Shown: positions 22,206-32,258 of the stretch, piece by piece
Layout: each line of letters begins with the position of its first letter
Position numbering within the stretch: position 1 is the stretch's first letter
Assembly: GCA_028335825.1 (NCBI GenBank)
Contig: JAIOKI010000019.1
Span: forward strand, 186,001 to 250,000
Source of the DNA: Nosema muscidifuracis
Lineage: Eukaryota; Microsporidia; Nosematidae
Reading direction: 5' to 3'
Length of the DNA stretch: 64,000 nt
Position numbers and translations under genes: made by a program
Notes under the pieces: generated by a model
Database searches by the model: none
Seen by the model: only the letters and a program-made list of their open reading frames with translations
What the model was told of the DNA's origin: nothing

Positions 22206-23730
22206 ATAATATTTAATATTTTCTATATACTAATTTTTAGACATTAATTTTTAATTATATAATAAAATATATTTTATACAAATATATGCATATTTTTTAT
22301 AATAAAATATATTTTAAACAAAGATATGCATATTTTTTATAATTTATTATAAATGTAAAATACTTCGTTTTTAATTTATATACTTTTTTTTATTATTTTT
22401 TACTGATTCATGTTTATTTTATAATGTTTTTGTATACTTAATTTATTTAAAAATAGAGATATAATTTTATACAAGTGTGGTAGGTTAGTAAGTAGAAGTT
22501 ATAAAAAGATTTATTGATCTTTTACATACTAAAATTAAATAAATTATCATATTTTAAATAAACTAAAAAGGAGCTCTTAATCAAAGAAATATTTATAAAA
22601 TAATTGTTAATATAAAGTTAGTTAAGTTGTGAGAAAAAAATTAGATATTTTTTATTATACAATTTATAAATACAATATATAAGACATATGAAAATATTAA
22701 CGAATTTACATTATCAACATAAGAATGAAATTTATAAATTAAATTTATAAGACATATTAAAATATTAACGAATATACATTATTAATATAAGAATGAACTT
22801 TATAAGACATTATTAGAGTACTTAAAAATGACCCTATCTTTACTTTAAAGATTCACAATGGATTACTCCTTTAAGATCCTTAATGGAAAAGTAATAAACT
22901 AGTAATTTAAAGAACTATAATTTATAAGCTTATTCATGAATATAAAATTTGGAATAAATACAAATTATTTAATTATTTATATAGAAATATAAATAATAGT
23001 TTATCTTTCAAGAATGAAATAAAAAATATTGATGTTATTTATTTAATTTAAAATAATTTTTATTTTAAAAATGTTATTTAGATAAACAACGAAAATTGTA
23101 TTTCATAAATTTATTTTGATATATTTGACTTTAAAAATATTTTATGCATAAAAAATATTTTTTGCATGAATTATACACGTCATTAACAGAAATATTTTAT
23201 TCGTCATTTATATATATTTTATTCATAAAATAGATATATTTAGAAAAAATATTTTATGCATAACACGTTATTAAAACTATTTCATCTATCTAAAAAACTA
23301 AAATTTAATATATTGATATGTATAACAGATTATTTAATAAGTTTATATGATCTCTTTATATTTTTTTATTTATCAATATATAAAATCACAAAAATAATTA
23401 ATCATTTATTATAAATTTAATAAATATAAAAATTTATTCTAACATTTATTTATTTTTTGTTATATCAAAATAAATTATCATTTTAAGAAACATATAAATA
23501 AAATAAATTTTTTAAATTCAAATATAAATTAAATAATAAAATAAATTTTTTAAATGCAAATATAAATTAAATGATAGAATAATTTGTTACAATTAAATAA
23601 AATAATCGTTACATATAAATATAAATTCTTAAATTCAAATATAAATTAAATAGTAAAATAATTTTTAATTTTTAAATTAAATAAAATATTTTCTATAAAT
23701 TAATTTTTTTAGTACGAGATAACCCTTTCA
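22206..23730. other. 1.5-kb AT-rich spacer
   Basis: Short direct repeats are visible: AATAAAATATATTTTA with TATGCATATTTTTTATAAT twice near 22260-22345, and AAAATATTAACGAAT with TACATTAT twice near 22690-22790. No open frame or promoter motif was found. Confidence 0.5.
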
Positions 23731-24411
23731 ATGATGTTCATCTTGTATTTAACAATCTATTCATGTTCATTATTAAACCAGAAGAATAAATTAGATATTA
23801 TTGAATTAGAAGATATGATATCAATTTTAGGAAGTAATTGTCTATACCAAGTACAGAATTCTGTATACAATCAGACATTAGAAAGAACAACTTCTATTAT
23901 AAAAGAAATAAAAGATATTATTGAAAAAGATAAATCTATTAAGAATGAATCTGATTTAAATCTTGATCCAAATTATAAGACTTATATTATTCAATACAAT
24001 GCAGCTATTAATAAGAATAAGAAATTAAGAGAAGATATAAATGATCTTGAGAAGAAGAAATTAGAATATTTTATGAAAAATATTGATTTATCTCAACTTA
24101 ATTCAGTAACTTCTTCTATTCACAGTATAATGAAAAAATTCTTATTTATTAATACAAGAATGCATAATATAATTATGAATATAAAAACAAAGACAAAATA
24201 TGGTGAAGGAATTAAAAAAGATATTTTAAAAAATTGTAAAGATATGCTTAAAGAAAGTATTAATTGGTTTAATGATTTTATTGAATATACTGCTGAGAAA
24301 GATTTTATAAGTAAATTTGTATTTGGAAATGAAGAATATATTGAAAAAAAAGAGATGTTAGAAACTAAAAATAAACTTAAAGAATATTCTTCATTATTAA
24401 GTAAGAAATAA
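23731..24411 (+). CDS. Secreted helical protein
   Basis: The 226-residue protein starts MMFILYLTIYSCSLL, a signal-peptide-like leader, and continues as a Lys/Glu/Ile-rich all-helical sequence. The CCC motif is at 23723-23725, 5 bases before the ATG. Two Cys lie in the first half (SNCLYQ and the leader) and one near residue 170. It sits in the run of four same-strand secreted genes. No sequence family is recognised. Confidence 0.75.
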   Translation: MMFILYLTIYSCSLLNQKNKLDIIELEDMISILGSNCLYQVQNSVYNQTLERTTSIIKEIKDIIEKDKSIKNESDLNLDPNYKTYIIQYNAAINKNKKLREDINDLEKKKLEYFMKNIDLSQLNSVTSSIHSIMKKFLFINTRMHNIIMNIKTKTKYGEGIKKDILKNCKDMLKESINWFNDFIEYTAEKDFISKFVFGNEEYIEKKEMLETKNKLKEYSSLLSKK

Positions 24412-24977
24412 AAATTTATTACTTTAAAGAAATATTTTAATTATTTGAATATTTTTAAATATATCAATTGAAGTTTTTAAATATATTAATTGAAATTTTT
24501 AAATAGATCAATTGATGTTTTTAATATTTTCAAATATATCGAATAAATTTTTAAATATATAATTTGAATCTAAAGAAATATTTTTAAATATATAATTTGA
24601 AGTTTTAATTATTTTCAAATATATCAAATAAATTTTTAAATATATAATTTGAATCTAAAGAAATATTTTTAGATATTATTTTAATTATTTAAAACTTTAA
24701 TTGATTTGATTTTTAATTTATTAATTTTTATATAACATATTTTCTTATAAGAATATTTATTTTATATAAACTTATTACTACTCATATTTTACAATACATT
24801 ATAAGAAAATTTTATAACGAGAGTACATTTCCGTTATGTAAAATCCTTAACTAGTAATTTATAAGAAAATTTTATAACGAGAATACATTTCCATTATGGA
24901 AATCCTTAACTAGTAAAAAATATCAATTTTTTATAAGTTTGATATAATATAAATTAATTTTAAATTTTACCCATCCT
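24412..24977. repeat. Spacer with two kinds of tandem repeats
   Basis: At 24440-24660 a unit around AAATATATCAATTGAAGTTTTT recurs several times. At 24797-24917 a roughly 60-bp unit with AAGAAAATTTTATAACGAGA and AATCCTTAACTAGTA is present twice. No gene was seen. Confidence 0.6.
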
Positions 24978-25433
24978 ATGCTAATTTTTATTCTTCTAAC
25001 AAATTGTACAAATTTATTTGACGAACAATCTTCATCTCTACAAAAAAAAATTGATCTAATAAAATTGAATATAAAAGAAGATCCTTTAGATAGTTTAAAA
25101 AATCTTGCTAGACTAATGGTAAATGAAAATATTAAACTTAAACATATTTATGAATCTATATTATGTACTAATCAGTCTAGTTTAGATAATAAGGTAAAGG
25201 AATACAACTTGGTTATAAAAGATATTATGAATTATATTTTTCATTCACATACCAAATTTGAAGATTTACAGAAAGAAATGATTGATTTATATTTGGATAT
25301 TAAATATAAATTACAAGATATTGATAAAAAAGATATAACTGTTATGAAAGATATGGATGAAGTTAAAAAAGATATTGATAAATGGGAGGAAGAGAATAAT
25401 GAAATGAAGGAATTGTTTAAAGATATATTGTAG
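24978..25433 (+). CDS. Small secreted helical protein
   Basis: The 151-residue protein has a short leader (MLIFILLTNCTNLF) and a helical, highly charged body ending in a Lys/Glu/Asp-rich tail. The AAATTTT-ACCC motif ends at 24972, 5 bases before the ATG. It resembles the 21708-22205 protein over its central part (see that entry). It is convergent with the M16 protease gene, whose stop is 71 bases away. Confidence 0.75.
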   Translation: MLIFILLTNCTNLFDEQSSSLQKKIDLIKLNIKEDPLDSLKNLARLMVNENIKLKHIYESILCTNQSSLDNKVKEYNLVIKDIMNYIFHSHTKFEDLQKEMIDLYLDIKYKLQDIDKKDITVMKDMDEVKKDIDKWEEENNEMKELFKDIL

Positions 25434-25503
25434 AATAAAAAATATAATTTTTTATTTATGAGTCGTTATAACTAGAAAACGTATTTTAAAATAAAATTTT
25501 AAT

Positions 25504-27348
25504 TTATTCAGGTATTTGATATTCAATTTCAAATATATCATCTTTCATGAAATTTTTATCTTTCTTCATGAAATTTGTATCTTTCATGGAATTTGTATTA
25601 TCTTTCATGGAATTTTTATCATCTTTCTTTAGATTTGAATCCTCTTTCATGGAATTTTTATCTTTCATAAAAGTTGTATCTTTCATGGAATTTTTATCTT
25701 CCTTCATAAAATTTGTATCATCTTTCATAGAATTTAAATCCTCTTTCATAATATTAGTATCTTCTTTCATAAAATTAAATTCACAAGATGATAATATTAT
25801 TATCCACTCCTTCCTATCAATAATATTCTTCATAACTTCTTCTACTAGATCTTCACTAGGAAGTATTTCTGAATATTCATAATCTAAAATATTATTTATA
25901 GGAACTCTTAAAATACTTTCAGACATTTCATCAATGATGTCAATCACATCTTCCTTATCTTTATACATAAAATTTATTCTATTAAGATCTATTATTCTTC
26001 TAAGATCTTCTTCATAAATTCTACTAGAAATTAGATATTCTTCTATATAATCTAATACTAAATTTGAATTACTAAATCCTTCACTAGTTAAAAATACTGA
26101 TATATTAAATAATCCATAATATTTCTGATTATCTATATTTATTTTTATATCATAAGATAGTCCCTTATCTTTTAATATTCTAATACATCCTTTATCTTCT
26201 TTAAGAAAGTTATCAATTAATACTTGGTATATATTAGTGTTTACTAAAGAATGTATTGTTTTTATATATATATCTAGTCTTTTAGTATCTTCTAAAGATT
26301 TAAGTTTTATTAATTTATTTTTAACCTCATCTTTAAAAATATTTACATCTGTCTTGTATTGACTGTAAATTGAAATATGATTGGAGAGATTGACTTTTTT
26401 AATATATTCGTTATAAAATTTACATTTATAAGTAGGATATGAAATATTTTTAGTGTCTTTATCATTAGTACATTTTTTATTAGTATCTTTCATATGAGTA
26501 TTTTTATTAGTATCTTTCATATTAGTATTGTTAGTATCTTTCATATTATCTTTATCATTAATTTTAGTATCATTGATATTATCCTTATTAATATCATTAA
26601 TATCTTCATTATCATTCATATTAATATCTTTATTATCATTATTATTATCTTCTAGATTATCTTTAACCTCTTCAAATATTTTAATTAATTTTTCAATATC
26701 TTCCATATCTTTATCACTATAAACTACACCTACAATTCTACTTGGTATATAATTCTTCATATATAACTCAATAACCTTTTCTCTAATATCTTTAATACGT
26801 AAACTATCAGTATTCCCTATAGTAAACCTACTCTCTTCTAAATGATCTCTAGAACATAATTGAAGTAACCTATATCTTCTACTAGTATCATTACTAACAT
26901 TACAAAGAAATTCTGAATTAACAGCTGATATTTCTCTATCCACTGAACTAGATTTAAATAAAGGAGAAATAAAGAAATTAACGAATCTGTCTAATCCTTC
27001 TTCAAAATATTTATTACTAATATCAAAGTAGTAAACAGTTGAATCATCAGTTGTATACGCATTACTACTCCCATTATGTATACTAAGATATTCCATATAC
27101 TCGTTCTCATCAGGATATTTCGTTGTACCCATAAATAATAAATGTTCAAGGAAATGGGATAATCCACTAACACTCTCTGGTTCATCAAATGATCCCATGT
27201 TTACACAAAGAGAACATCCTGATTTATCTGTAGACTTGTCTGATATAAGAAGGAGTTTGAGACCATTTTTAAGGACTATGTATTTATATTGGTTAGGGTC
27301 TATAATACTCTTATTGATATTTGTTGATGAAAATAAATAATCAAGCAT
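25504..27348 (-). CDS. M16-family zinc metallopeptidase, insulysin/Ste23-like, shortened
   Basis: The inverted zinc motif HFLEH is at residues 65-69 (His65, Glu68, His69) and the third ligand is Glu146 in a REISAVNSE context, so the active site looks complete. The surrounding LSHFLEHLLFMGT and NAYTTDDSTVYYFD blocks match insulysin. At 614 residues it is much shorter than the usual 950-1000, lacking most of the second half. Two low-complexity tracts are present: an Asn/Asp/Lys-rich one at about 225-310 and a C-terminal MKD/MKE-type repeat at about 530-605. The ACCC motif lies just before the ATG (27353-27355 on the plus strand as GGG). It may be a peptidase that pairs with another chain, or may keep only the N-terminal catalytic unit. 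Confidence 0.85.
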   Translation of the reverse strand: MLDYLFSSTNINKSIIDPNQYKYIVLKNGLKLLLISDKSTDKSGCSLCVNMGSFDEPESVSGLSHFLEHLLFMGTTKYPDENEYMEYLSIHNGSSNAYTTDDSTVYYFDISNKYFEEGLDRFVNFFISPLFKSSSVDREISAVNSEFLCNVSNDTSRRYRLLQLCSRDHLEESRFTIGNTDSLRIKDIREKVIELYMKNYIPSRIVGVVYSDKDMEDIEKLIKIFEEVKDNLEDNNNDNKDINMNDNEDINDINKDNINDTKINDKDNMKDTNNTNMKDTNKNTHMKDTNKKCTNDKDTKNISYPTYKCKFYNEYIKKVNLSNHISIYSQYKTDVNIFKDEVKNKLIKLKSLEDTKRLDIYIKTIHSLVNTNIYQVLIDNFLKEDKGCIRILKDKGLSYDIKINIDNQKYYGLFNISVFLTSEGFSNSNLVLDYIEEYLISSRIYEEDLRRIIDLNRINFMYKDKEDVIDIIDEMSESILRVPINNILDYEYSEILPSEDLVEEVMKNIIDRKEWIIILSSCEFNFMKEDTNIMKEDLNSMKDDTNFMKEDKNSMKDTTFMKDKNSMKEDSNLKKDDKNSMKDNTNSMKDTNFMKKDKNFMKDDIFEIEYQIPE

Positions 27349-27922
27349 AAAAGGGTAAAATTAAAGAGAAGAGAAAAATATTTATTAGAAGATTTTATAA
27401 AGACATGGTTTTAACCTAAGTTTTATTTGATAATGTTTGAGTATTTTGAATTATTAAAGAGTGATTGATAAAGATGAAGTAGCAAATATTTAATAGAATA
27501 TGAAAAATATTAAGAATATAAAATATTTAAGAGTGATTGATAAAGATGAAATAGAAAATATTTTAAGAATGATTGATAAAGATGAAATAGAAAATTTTAA
27601 ATAGAATATGAAGAATATGAAGAAGAAAAAATTGAAAGACTTTTTGATTCTTGTATCTAAGTAAAAAAATGTTAATTCATAATAAGAAATACTAATGAGA
27701 TTATCAAAATATTTTAAAAGATAATATCAATATATAATGATTCTTTTATATATTTAAAATTCTATCTTATCTAATATTTTATTCTTTAATATTTTATCTT
27801 ATCTAATATTCTATCTTATCAAATATTTTATCTATATATAATGATTCTTTTATATATTTAATATTTCATCTTCTTTTTCTACTTCTTATTAAATATTTTT
27901 ATAATTTTATTTTTTTACCCAC
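27349..27922. repeat. Spacer with repeated GATTGATAAAGATGAA words
   Basis: This spacer contains three copies of GATTGATAAAGATGAA(A/G)TAG (27460-27600) and repeated TCTATCTTATCTAATATTTTA words (27755-27830). It lies between two divergent genes, each with its own CCC motif. Confidence 0.5.
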
Positions 27923-28834
27923 ATGGTAGATAAAAAGAGAAAAAGTAAAAGACTAAGTACACGTAAAAAAAACAAGATAGCAAAAAAGATACGTAAACAA
28001 GATAAAGATAGAAGAAAAGAATCAAAATTACGTCGTAAAAGTAGAGCTAAAATTCCTAAACATATTCTTATGACAGATGAAGAAGTTCAAAGATTGAATG
28101 ATATAAAAAATAATGAGAGAAACAGAAAATCTTTAGTTATTTCTGATCCTTCTCTTAAAATTTTAAGTCCTTTAGAAAAATTTATAGAAGATTCTGATTT
28201 ATTTATAATAGTAGTAGATCCTAGGGATATATCCAGTGTAGGTGATATTTCTTATTTTAAAGATAAGAAGTTCTGTACAGTACTTAATTATAAAAATGAT
28301 ATTGATATTAATTTCTTATTACAGTTATATGATAATGGTAAGAAGATTTGTAATACTTTTATAGTATCAAAAAATACAGATAATGATATTTTAATTAAAC
28401 TTAATAATGAATTTAATACATTCATAGGTAGTCTTAATAAAGATTATAGAGTAGGTATAATTGGTCAATCACAAGTAGGTAAAAATTATATAAGAAGTAT
28501 GATTTCTAATCCTTCATCTATTTTTAGTACAGAATCTCCTCAAGGACTAAGTGGACTTCTTCGTAAATCCATACCTATGAGAAAAGTTTTATATAAGGAA
28601 TTACTTAAAGATATGATAGATAATAAAATTAATAAGGAAGAATTAAGTATTCATTTTAATATAAAATATTTTGAGACCTTTGATGATTTTATAGAGTTAG
28701 TATCTGAGAAGGAGAGAATAGTTAATCATAAGACTGATACAGTATGTAAGATGTTAGTAGAAGAGTTTTATAATAAGAAGATATTATTTTATATTGATTT
28801 AAATAATGAAATACAAATAACATTCAATAAATAA
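27923..28834 (+). CDS. NUG1: Nucleostemin/Nug1-family GTPase-like protein, degenerate
   Basis: The N-terminus (residues 1-45) is a Lys/Arg-rich block typical of nucleolar family members. The circularly permuted order is kept: an Asn-Lys-x-Asp-like stretch (VLNYKND) comes before the P-loop-like GIIGQSQVGKN (about 177-187), and the C-terminal helix set FDDFIELVS...EEFYNKKILFY matches the family's last domain. Members act in 60S ribosome assembly and export. The P-loop ends GKN rather than GKS, and no DxxG is evident, so nucleotide hydrolysis is doubtful. The ACCC motif at 27917-27920 sits 2 bases before the ATG. Nog2 or nucleostemin are alternative names within the family. Confidence 0.65.
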   Translation: MVDKKRKSKRLSTRKKNKIAKKIRKQDKDRRKESKLRRKSRAKIPKHILMTDEEVQRLNDIKNNERNRKSLVISDPSLKILSPLEKFIEDSDLFIIVVDPRDISSVGDISYFKDKKFCTVLNYKNDIDINFLLQLYDNGKKICNTFIVSKNTDNDILIKLNNEFNTFIGSLNKDYRVGIIGQSQVGKNYIRSMISNPSSIFSTESPQGLSGLLRKSIPMRKVLYKELLKDMIDNKINKEELSIHFNIKYFETFDDFIELVSEKERIVNHKTDTVCKMLVEEFYNKKILFYIDLNNEIQITFNK

Positions 28835-28980
28835 ATTAAATTAATTATATTATAATAAAAGTATATTTTAATTAATTATATTTAGTAATTTTTATTTATT
28901 ATGTATACTTTTAATAAATTATATTATTATTATAATGATAAATTAAAATATACTTTAATTAATTATATTTATAATTACTT

Positions 28981-29133
28981 TTAATGTATTCTGTTTATAT
29001 TTTTTCTCTTTATGTATTTTAACTCTTCATTCTTTTCTTGTATAGCCAACTTATTATTTTTTAATGTTAAGTAGGTTTCTTTTAGTTCTTTGTATTCATT
29101 AAGAAGTTCATATAATAAATTCTGATTATGCAT
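28981..29133 (-). CDS. 50-residue protein of unknown function
   Basis: The frame begins MHNQNLLYELLNEYKELK and runs to a TAA at 28981, giving 50 residues, Glu/Lys/Leu/Asn-rich and helical (coiled-coil-like). A CCC motif (29137-29139, GGG on the plus strand) lies 3 bases before the ATG, with the same spacing as verified genes. The local composition is less AT-skewed than the flanks. Too short for family assignment. Confidence 0.55.
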   Translation of the reverse strand: MHNQNLLYELLNEYKELKETYLTLKNNKLAIQEKNEELKYIKRKNINRIH

Positions 29134-29692
29134 GAAGGGTTTATTATTCAAAATTTTTTTTATCTTAATTTTTAAAACTCTACTGAAACTTTATTATTGT
29201 AGAAACATGTTCGTTTTAGAATTGAAATAGAATTTAGATTTTATAAAATTTAATTGTAAGGAATAATTTAATCATAAATTAGTATAAGAATATGCTGTAA
29301 TGTTAAAGTTTTAAATTCTTATAAAATATAATATAAATAAACTAAATGTATATTTAAAATGGTGGACATATTAATTTTTTTATTTATATTTAAGATGATG
29401 GACATAGCATCATTAAAATTATTTAGTATATTTAAGATGGTGGACATATTAATTTTTTTTAATTATTTATTTATAAGATGTTGAAAAAAACATCATTATT
29501 AAATTATTTATTGTATATTTAAGATGATGGACAAAACATTATAATCAAATTATTTAGTATATTTAAGATGGTGGACATATTAATTTTTATAATTATTTAT
29601 TTATAAGATGCTGAACATAACATCATTATTAAATTAAATATATAATAAAGATGATGGACAAAATATCATTATTTTTTTAGAAGATTATTTAT
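29134..29692. repeat. Spacer with tandem AAGATGGTGGACATA-type repeats
   Basis: Between about 29355 and 29665 the words TTTAAGATG(G/A)TGGACATA and ACATCATTATTAAATTA alternate in roughly six imperfect units. No gene was seen. Confidence 0.65.
29137..29139 (-). promoter_or_regulatory. CCC-like motif of the 50-residue gene
   Basis: The sense strand reads AAACCCTTCATG. Position and form match the motif before beta-tubulin, FEN1 and others. It is the main reason for accepting so short a frame. Confidence 0.55.
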
Positions 29693-30607
29693 TTAACATA
29701 CCTTATTTAAATCTCGATTCTCACTAAAAGGTAGATCTTCAGGTGAAGAAGGTAAAGGTTCATTTACAAAATATTCATCTTTAAGTGCTTCATAACAATC
29801 TATTCTCTTATTAGGATCAAATAAAAAAAACTTCTTCATTAAACTAAGAGTATCTTCTGAAGCAGCAGTAAATAGTTCTTCTAAAATTATAGGATCTTTC
29901 TCATTAAATTTAATATATCCTGATAAATCAGTTATACTTGGATATTCTTCTTCTTTAGGTGTACCAAATACTTTAAATATAAGATTAAGTTGTTCTAGAT
30001 CAGATTCCCCTGCAAAGAGTGGAACTCTAAGCATAAGCTCAGCAAATATACATCCTATAGACCACATATCTACAGAGGTACCATACATTTTAGATCCTAA
30101 AAGAAGTTCAGGAGGTCTGTACCATCTAGTAACTACCTGTGTAGTCATATTATTACCAATAGGTCTAGCTAACCCAAGATCAGCTATTTTTATAATACCA
30201 CCTTTAGTTACCAGTATATTATTAGGTTTAAGATCCCTGTGTATAATAAATTTCTCATGTAAAGCATACACCCCTTTAAGAATCATCAACATCCAACTTT
30301 TAATATCTGATGGAAGAAAAACAAGTTCCTTATTTTTTATTAAACATTCCAGATCAGTGTTAACATATTCAAGTACAATATGTATATCATCATCATGCAT
30401 AAATACATCTAATAAGCTTATAACGAATCTGTTATGAATTTGTTTAAGAGTTTTAATTTCACGTACTGCTGATATATCAATACCCATGCTATATTTGGTA
30501 GTCTTTACTCTTTTTATAGCTACTATTTTATTATCTTTGTTATATGCTTTATATATAACTGCATATGTACCTTCTCCTATTTTCTTCTTATCAGAATAAT
30601 TCTGCAT
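29693..30607 (-). CDS. KIN28: Cyclin-dependent kinase of TFIIH (CDK7/Kin28)
   Basis: The 304-residue protein kinase has the Gly loop GEGTYA at 11-16, Lys32, a CDK7-type cyclin-contact helix GIDISAVRE at 42-50, HRDLKPNN at 123-130 and DLG at 143-145. The activation segment MTTQVVTRWYR (154-164) has Thr155 in the place of the CDK7 T-loop threonine. The GIDISA helix and the MYGTSVDMWSIGC block separate it from CDK1. Kin28 phosphorylates the Pol II C-terminal domain within TFIIH. The APE motif reads PPE and the DFG motif reads DLG, both mild changes. A CCC motif (30612-30614) lies 4 bases upstream of the ATG. Confidence 0.93.
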   Translation of the reverse strand: MQNYSDKKKIGEGTYAVIYKAYNKDNKIVAIKRVKTTKYSMGIDISAVREIKTLKQIHNRFVISLLDVFMHDDDIHIVLEYVNTDLECLIKNKELVFLPSDIKSWMLMILKGVYALHEKFIIHRDLKPNNILVTKGGIIKIADLGLARPIGNNMTTQVVTRWYRPPELLLGSKMYGTSVDMWSIGCIFAELMLRVPLFAGESDLEQLNLIFKVFGTPKEEEYPSITDLSGYIKFNEKDPIILEELFTAASEDTLSLMKKFFLFDPNKRIDCYEALKDEYFVNEPLPSSPEDLPFSENRDLNKVC

Positions 30608-31410
30608 ATATGGGCTCTTTAGAAAATTTTCTCATTTTAGTATGAAGGTAGCCAATAAATTAAATTGATATTATGATAGGGCAAGTAAAGAATTAAATTA
30701 TTGATATATATTAAATAAAAATCTAATTTATAAGTCTATTAGAAGAAGATAGATAATAAGAATATATTAATCAACTTATTCGTAAATTTACCTTTTAAAA
30801 ATTATTGATTTTATAAAATGAATGCATAAATAGATAGTTAAAAATAAGAAGGGATAAAAAAGATATATTTAAAGATATGGAAGTATAAATATATTTATAA
30901 AAAGGATATATTAAAAATAAGAAGAGAAATATATTTAATATAAGAAGAGATAAATAGATTTATAAAAAAAATATATTAAAAATAAGAAGAGAAATATATT
31001 TAAAAAAAGGATATATTAAAAATAAGATGAGAAATATATTTATAAAAAGACTATATTAAAAATAGATATGAATAAAAAGGATTTTATAGAAAATTTTAAA
31101 AATAAATATGATAAAAAAATTTTAAAATAAATATGTTTAAAAATAAATTTGAAAAAATATATTAAAAGATATATAAAAATATATATAAAAAATGATATAA
31201 TATTTAATATAAATAAAAATATTTAGTAATATAATTAACTATTTATTAAAAAGGAAAAAATAAAAATTAATCAAAAAAAGTAAATATTTAATCACATTAA
31301 AATATTTGTTAACATACATAAAAAATATATTTATATTAATTCATTAAAATTTATCTCATTCATTTGTTAAATATTATCTTTTAAAAAAAATAAATTTACC
31401 CCTAATCAAA
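30608..31410. repeat. AT-rich divergent spacer with purine-rich repeats
   Basis: Many imperfect copies of ATAAGAAGAGAAATATATTTA with AAAAAGGATATATTAAAA are packed between about 30840 and 31070. No frame or RNA was seen. Divergent promoters sit at both ends. Confidence 0.6.
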
Positions 31411-31893
31411 ATGGAAGAAATTCTCAAATGGATATCAGAAATATTGGAGGAAGATTTAACTGTCCAATCATTTGCATCAGCTTTGAAAGATGGAACTGTC
31501 TTATGCAGACTTCTTAATAAAGTATGTGGATACGATATCAGGTATAAAAAGTCTAATCAAATGTTTGTACAGAGAGAGAATATATGTGCATTTATTAATG
31601 GGTTAAAGAAATATGGAATAAACGAGTACGAATTGTTTCAAACTGTGGATTTGTTTGAAGAAAAGAATCTGAAACAAGTGGCTATTTCTTTATATGCATT
31701 AAGTAGACAGCTTCAGGCTAAAAAAGAATTCCCTGGTCCATTTATTGGTCCAAAACTTGCTCAGAAAAATAAGATTGAATTTAGTAAAGAAGTTTTGGAT
31801 AAGAGCAGATATGGATTTAATCTGCAGATGGGATATGATCCAGTTTATGAAAAGATGTGTGAGGATGAGCTTAAGAGACAGAGTAGTCATTAA
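31411..31893 (+). CDS. Transgelin/calponin-type actin-binding protein (Scp1-like)
   Basis: The 160-residue protein has a single calponin-homology domain (about 1-100, with FASALKDGTVLCRLLNKV and QRENICAFINGLKKYG) followed by a short calponin-like tail (IEFSKEVLDKSRYGFNLQMG). This layout matches yeast Scp1 and animal transgelin, which bundle actin filaments; the protein is somewhat shorter than Scp1. A single CH domain with this tail argues against fimbrin or EB1. AAATTT followed by ACCCC (31398-31402) lies 8 bases before the ATG. Confidence 0.85.
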   Translation: MEEILKWISEILEEDLTVQSFASALKDGTVLCRLLNKVCGYDIRYKKSNQMFVQRENICAFINGLKKYGINEYELFQTVDLFEEKNLKQVAISLYALSRQLQAKKEFPGPFIGPKLAQKNKIEFSKEVLDKSRYGFNLQMGYDPVYEKMCEDELKRQSSH

Positions 31894-32258
31894 TAAATTA
31901 AAAAATTATCGTTATATTAATAATTAATTATAAAGTATTTTGATTATCTAAAATTGTTCTAGAAAATATTTTCTAGAATGTATTGATGATAAAGATATAA
32001 TTAAAAATCTATTAATCTTCAGGTTAAATGATTTAATAATAAATTTAATCTGTAATAAATCTAATCTATAGTAAATTTTATAATTAATCTATCTATAGTA
32101 AATTTTATTATTAATCTAATCTATAGTAAATTTTATAATAAATTTATATTTATATACTACCTATAAGTAAGATCTTCAAAATACTAGTGTATTAACAGCT
32201 TTTAGTACCATAAAATATTTCTTTTTATCTTAATAATTTTTTTATATGTATTAAATAT
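31894..32258. other. AT-rich spacer
   Basis: Repeats of AATCTAATCTATAGTAAATTTTAT (32050-32135) and a short TCTAGAAAATATTTTCTAGA palindrome (31957-31976) are visible. No gene was seen. Confidence 0.5.

Noticed and set aside
25547-26722. Plus-strand hydrophobic frames opposite the M16 protease
   Set aside because: They are antisense reads of low-complexity repeats and have no promoter motif.
31699-31927. Additional frames overlapping the calponin-domain gene
   Set aside because: They fully overlap a well-supported gene and have no signature of their own.
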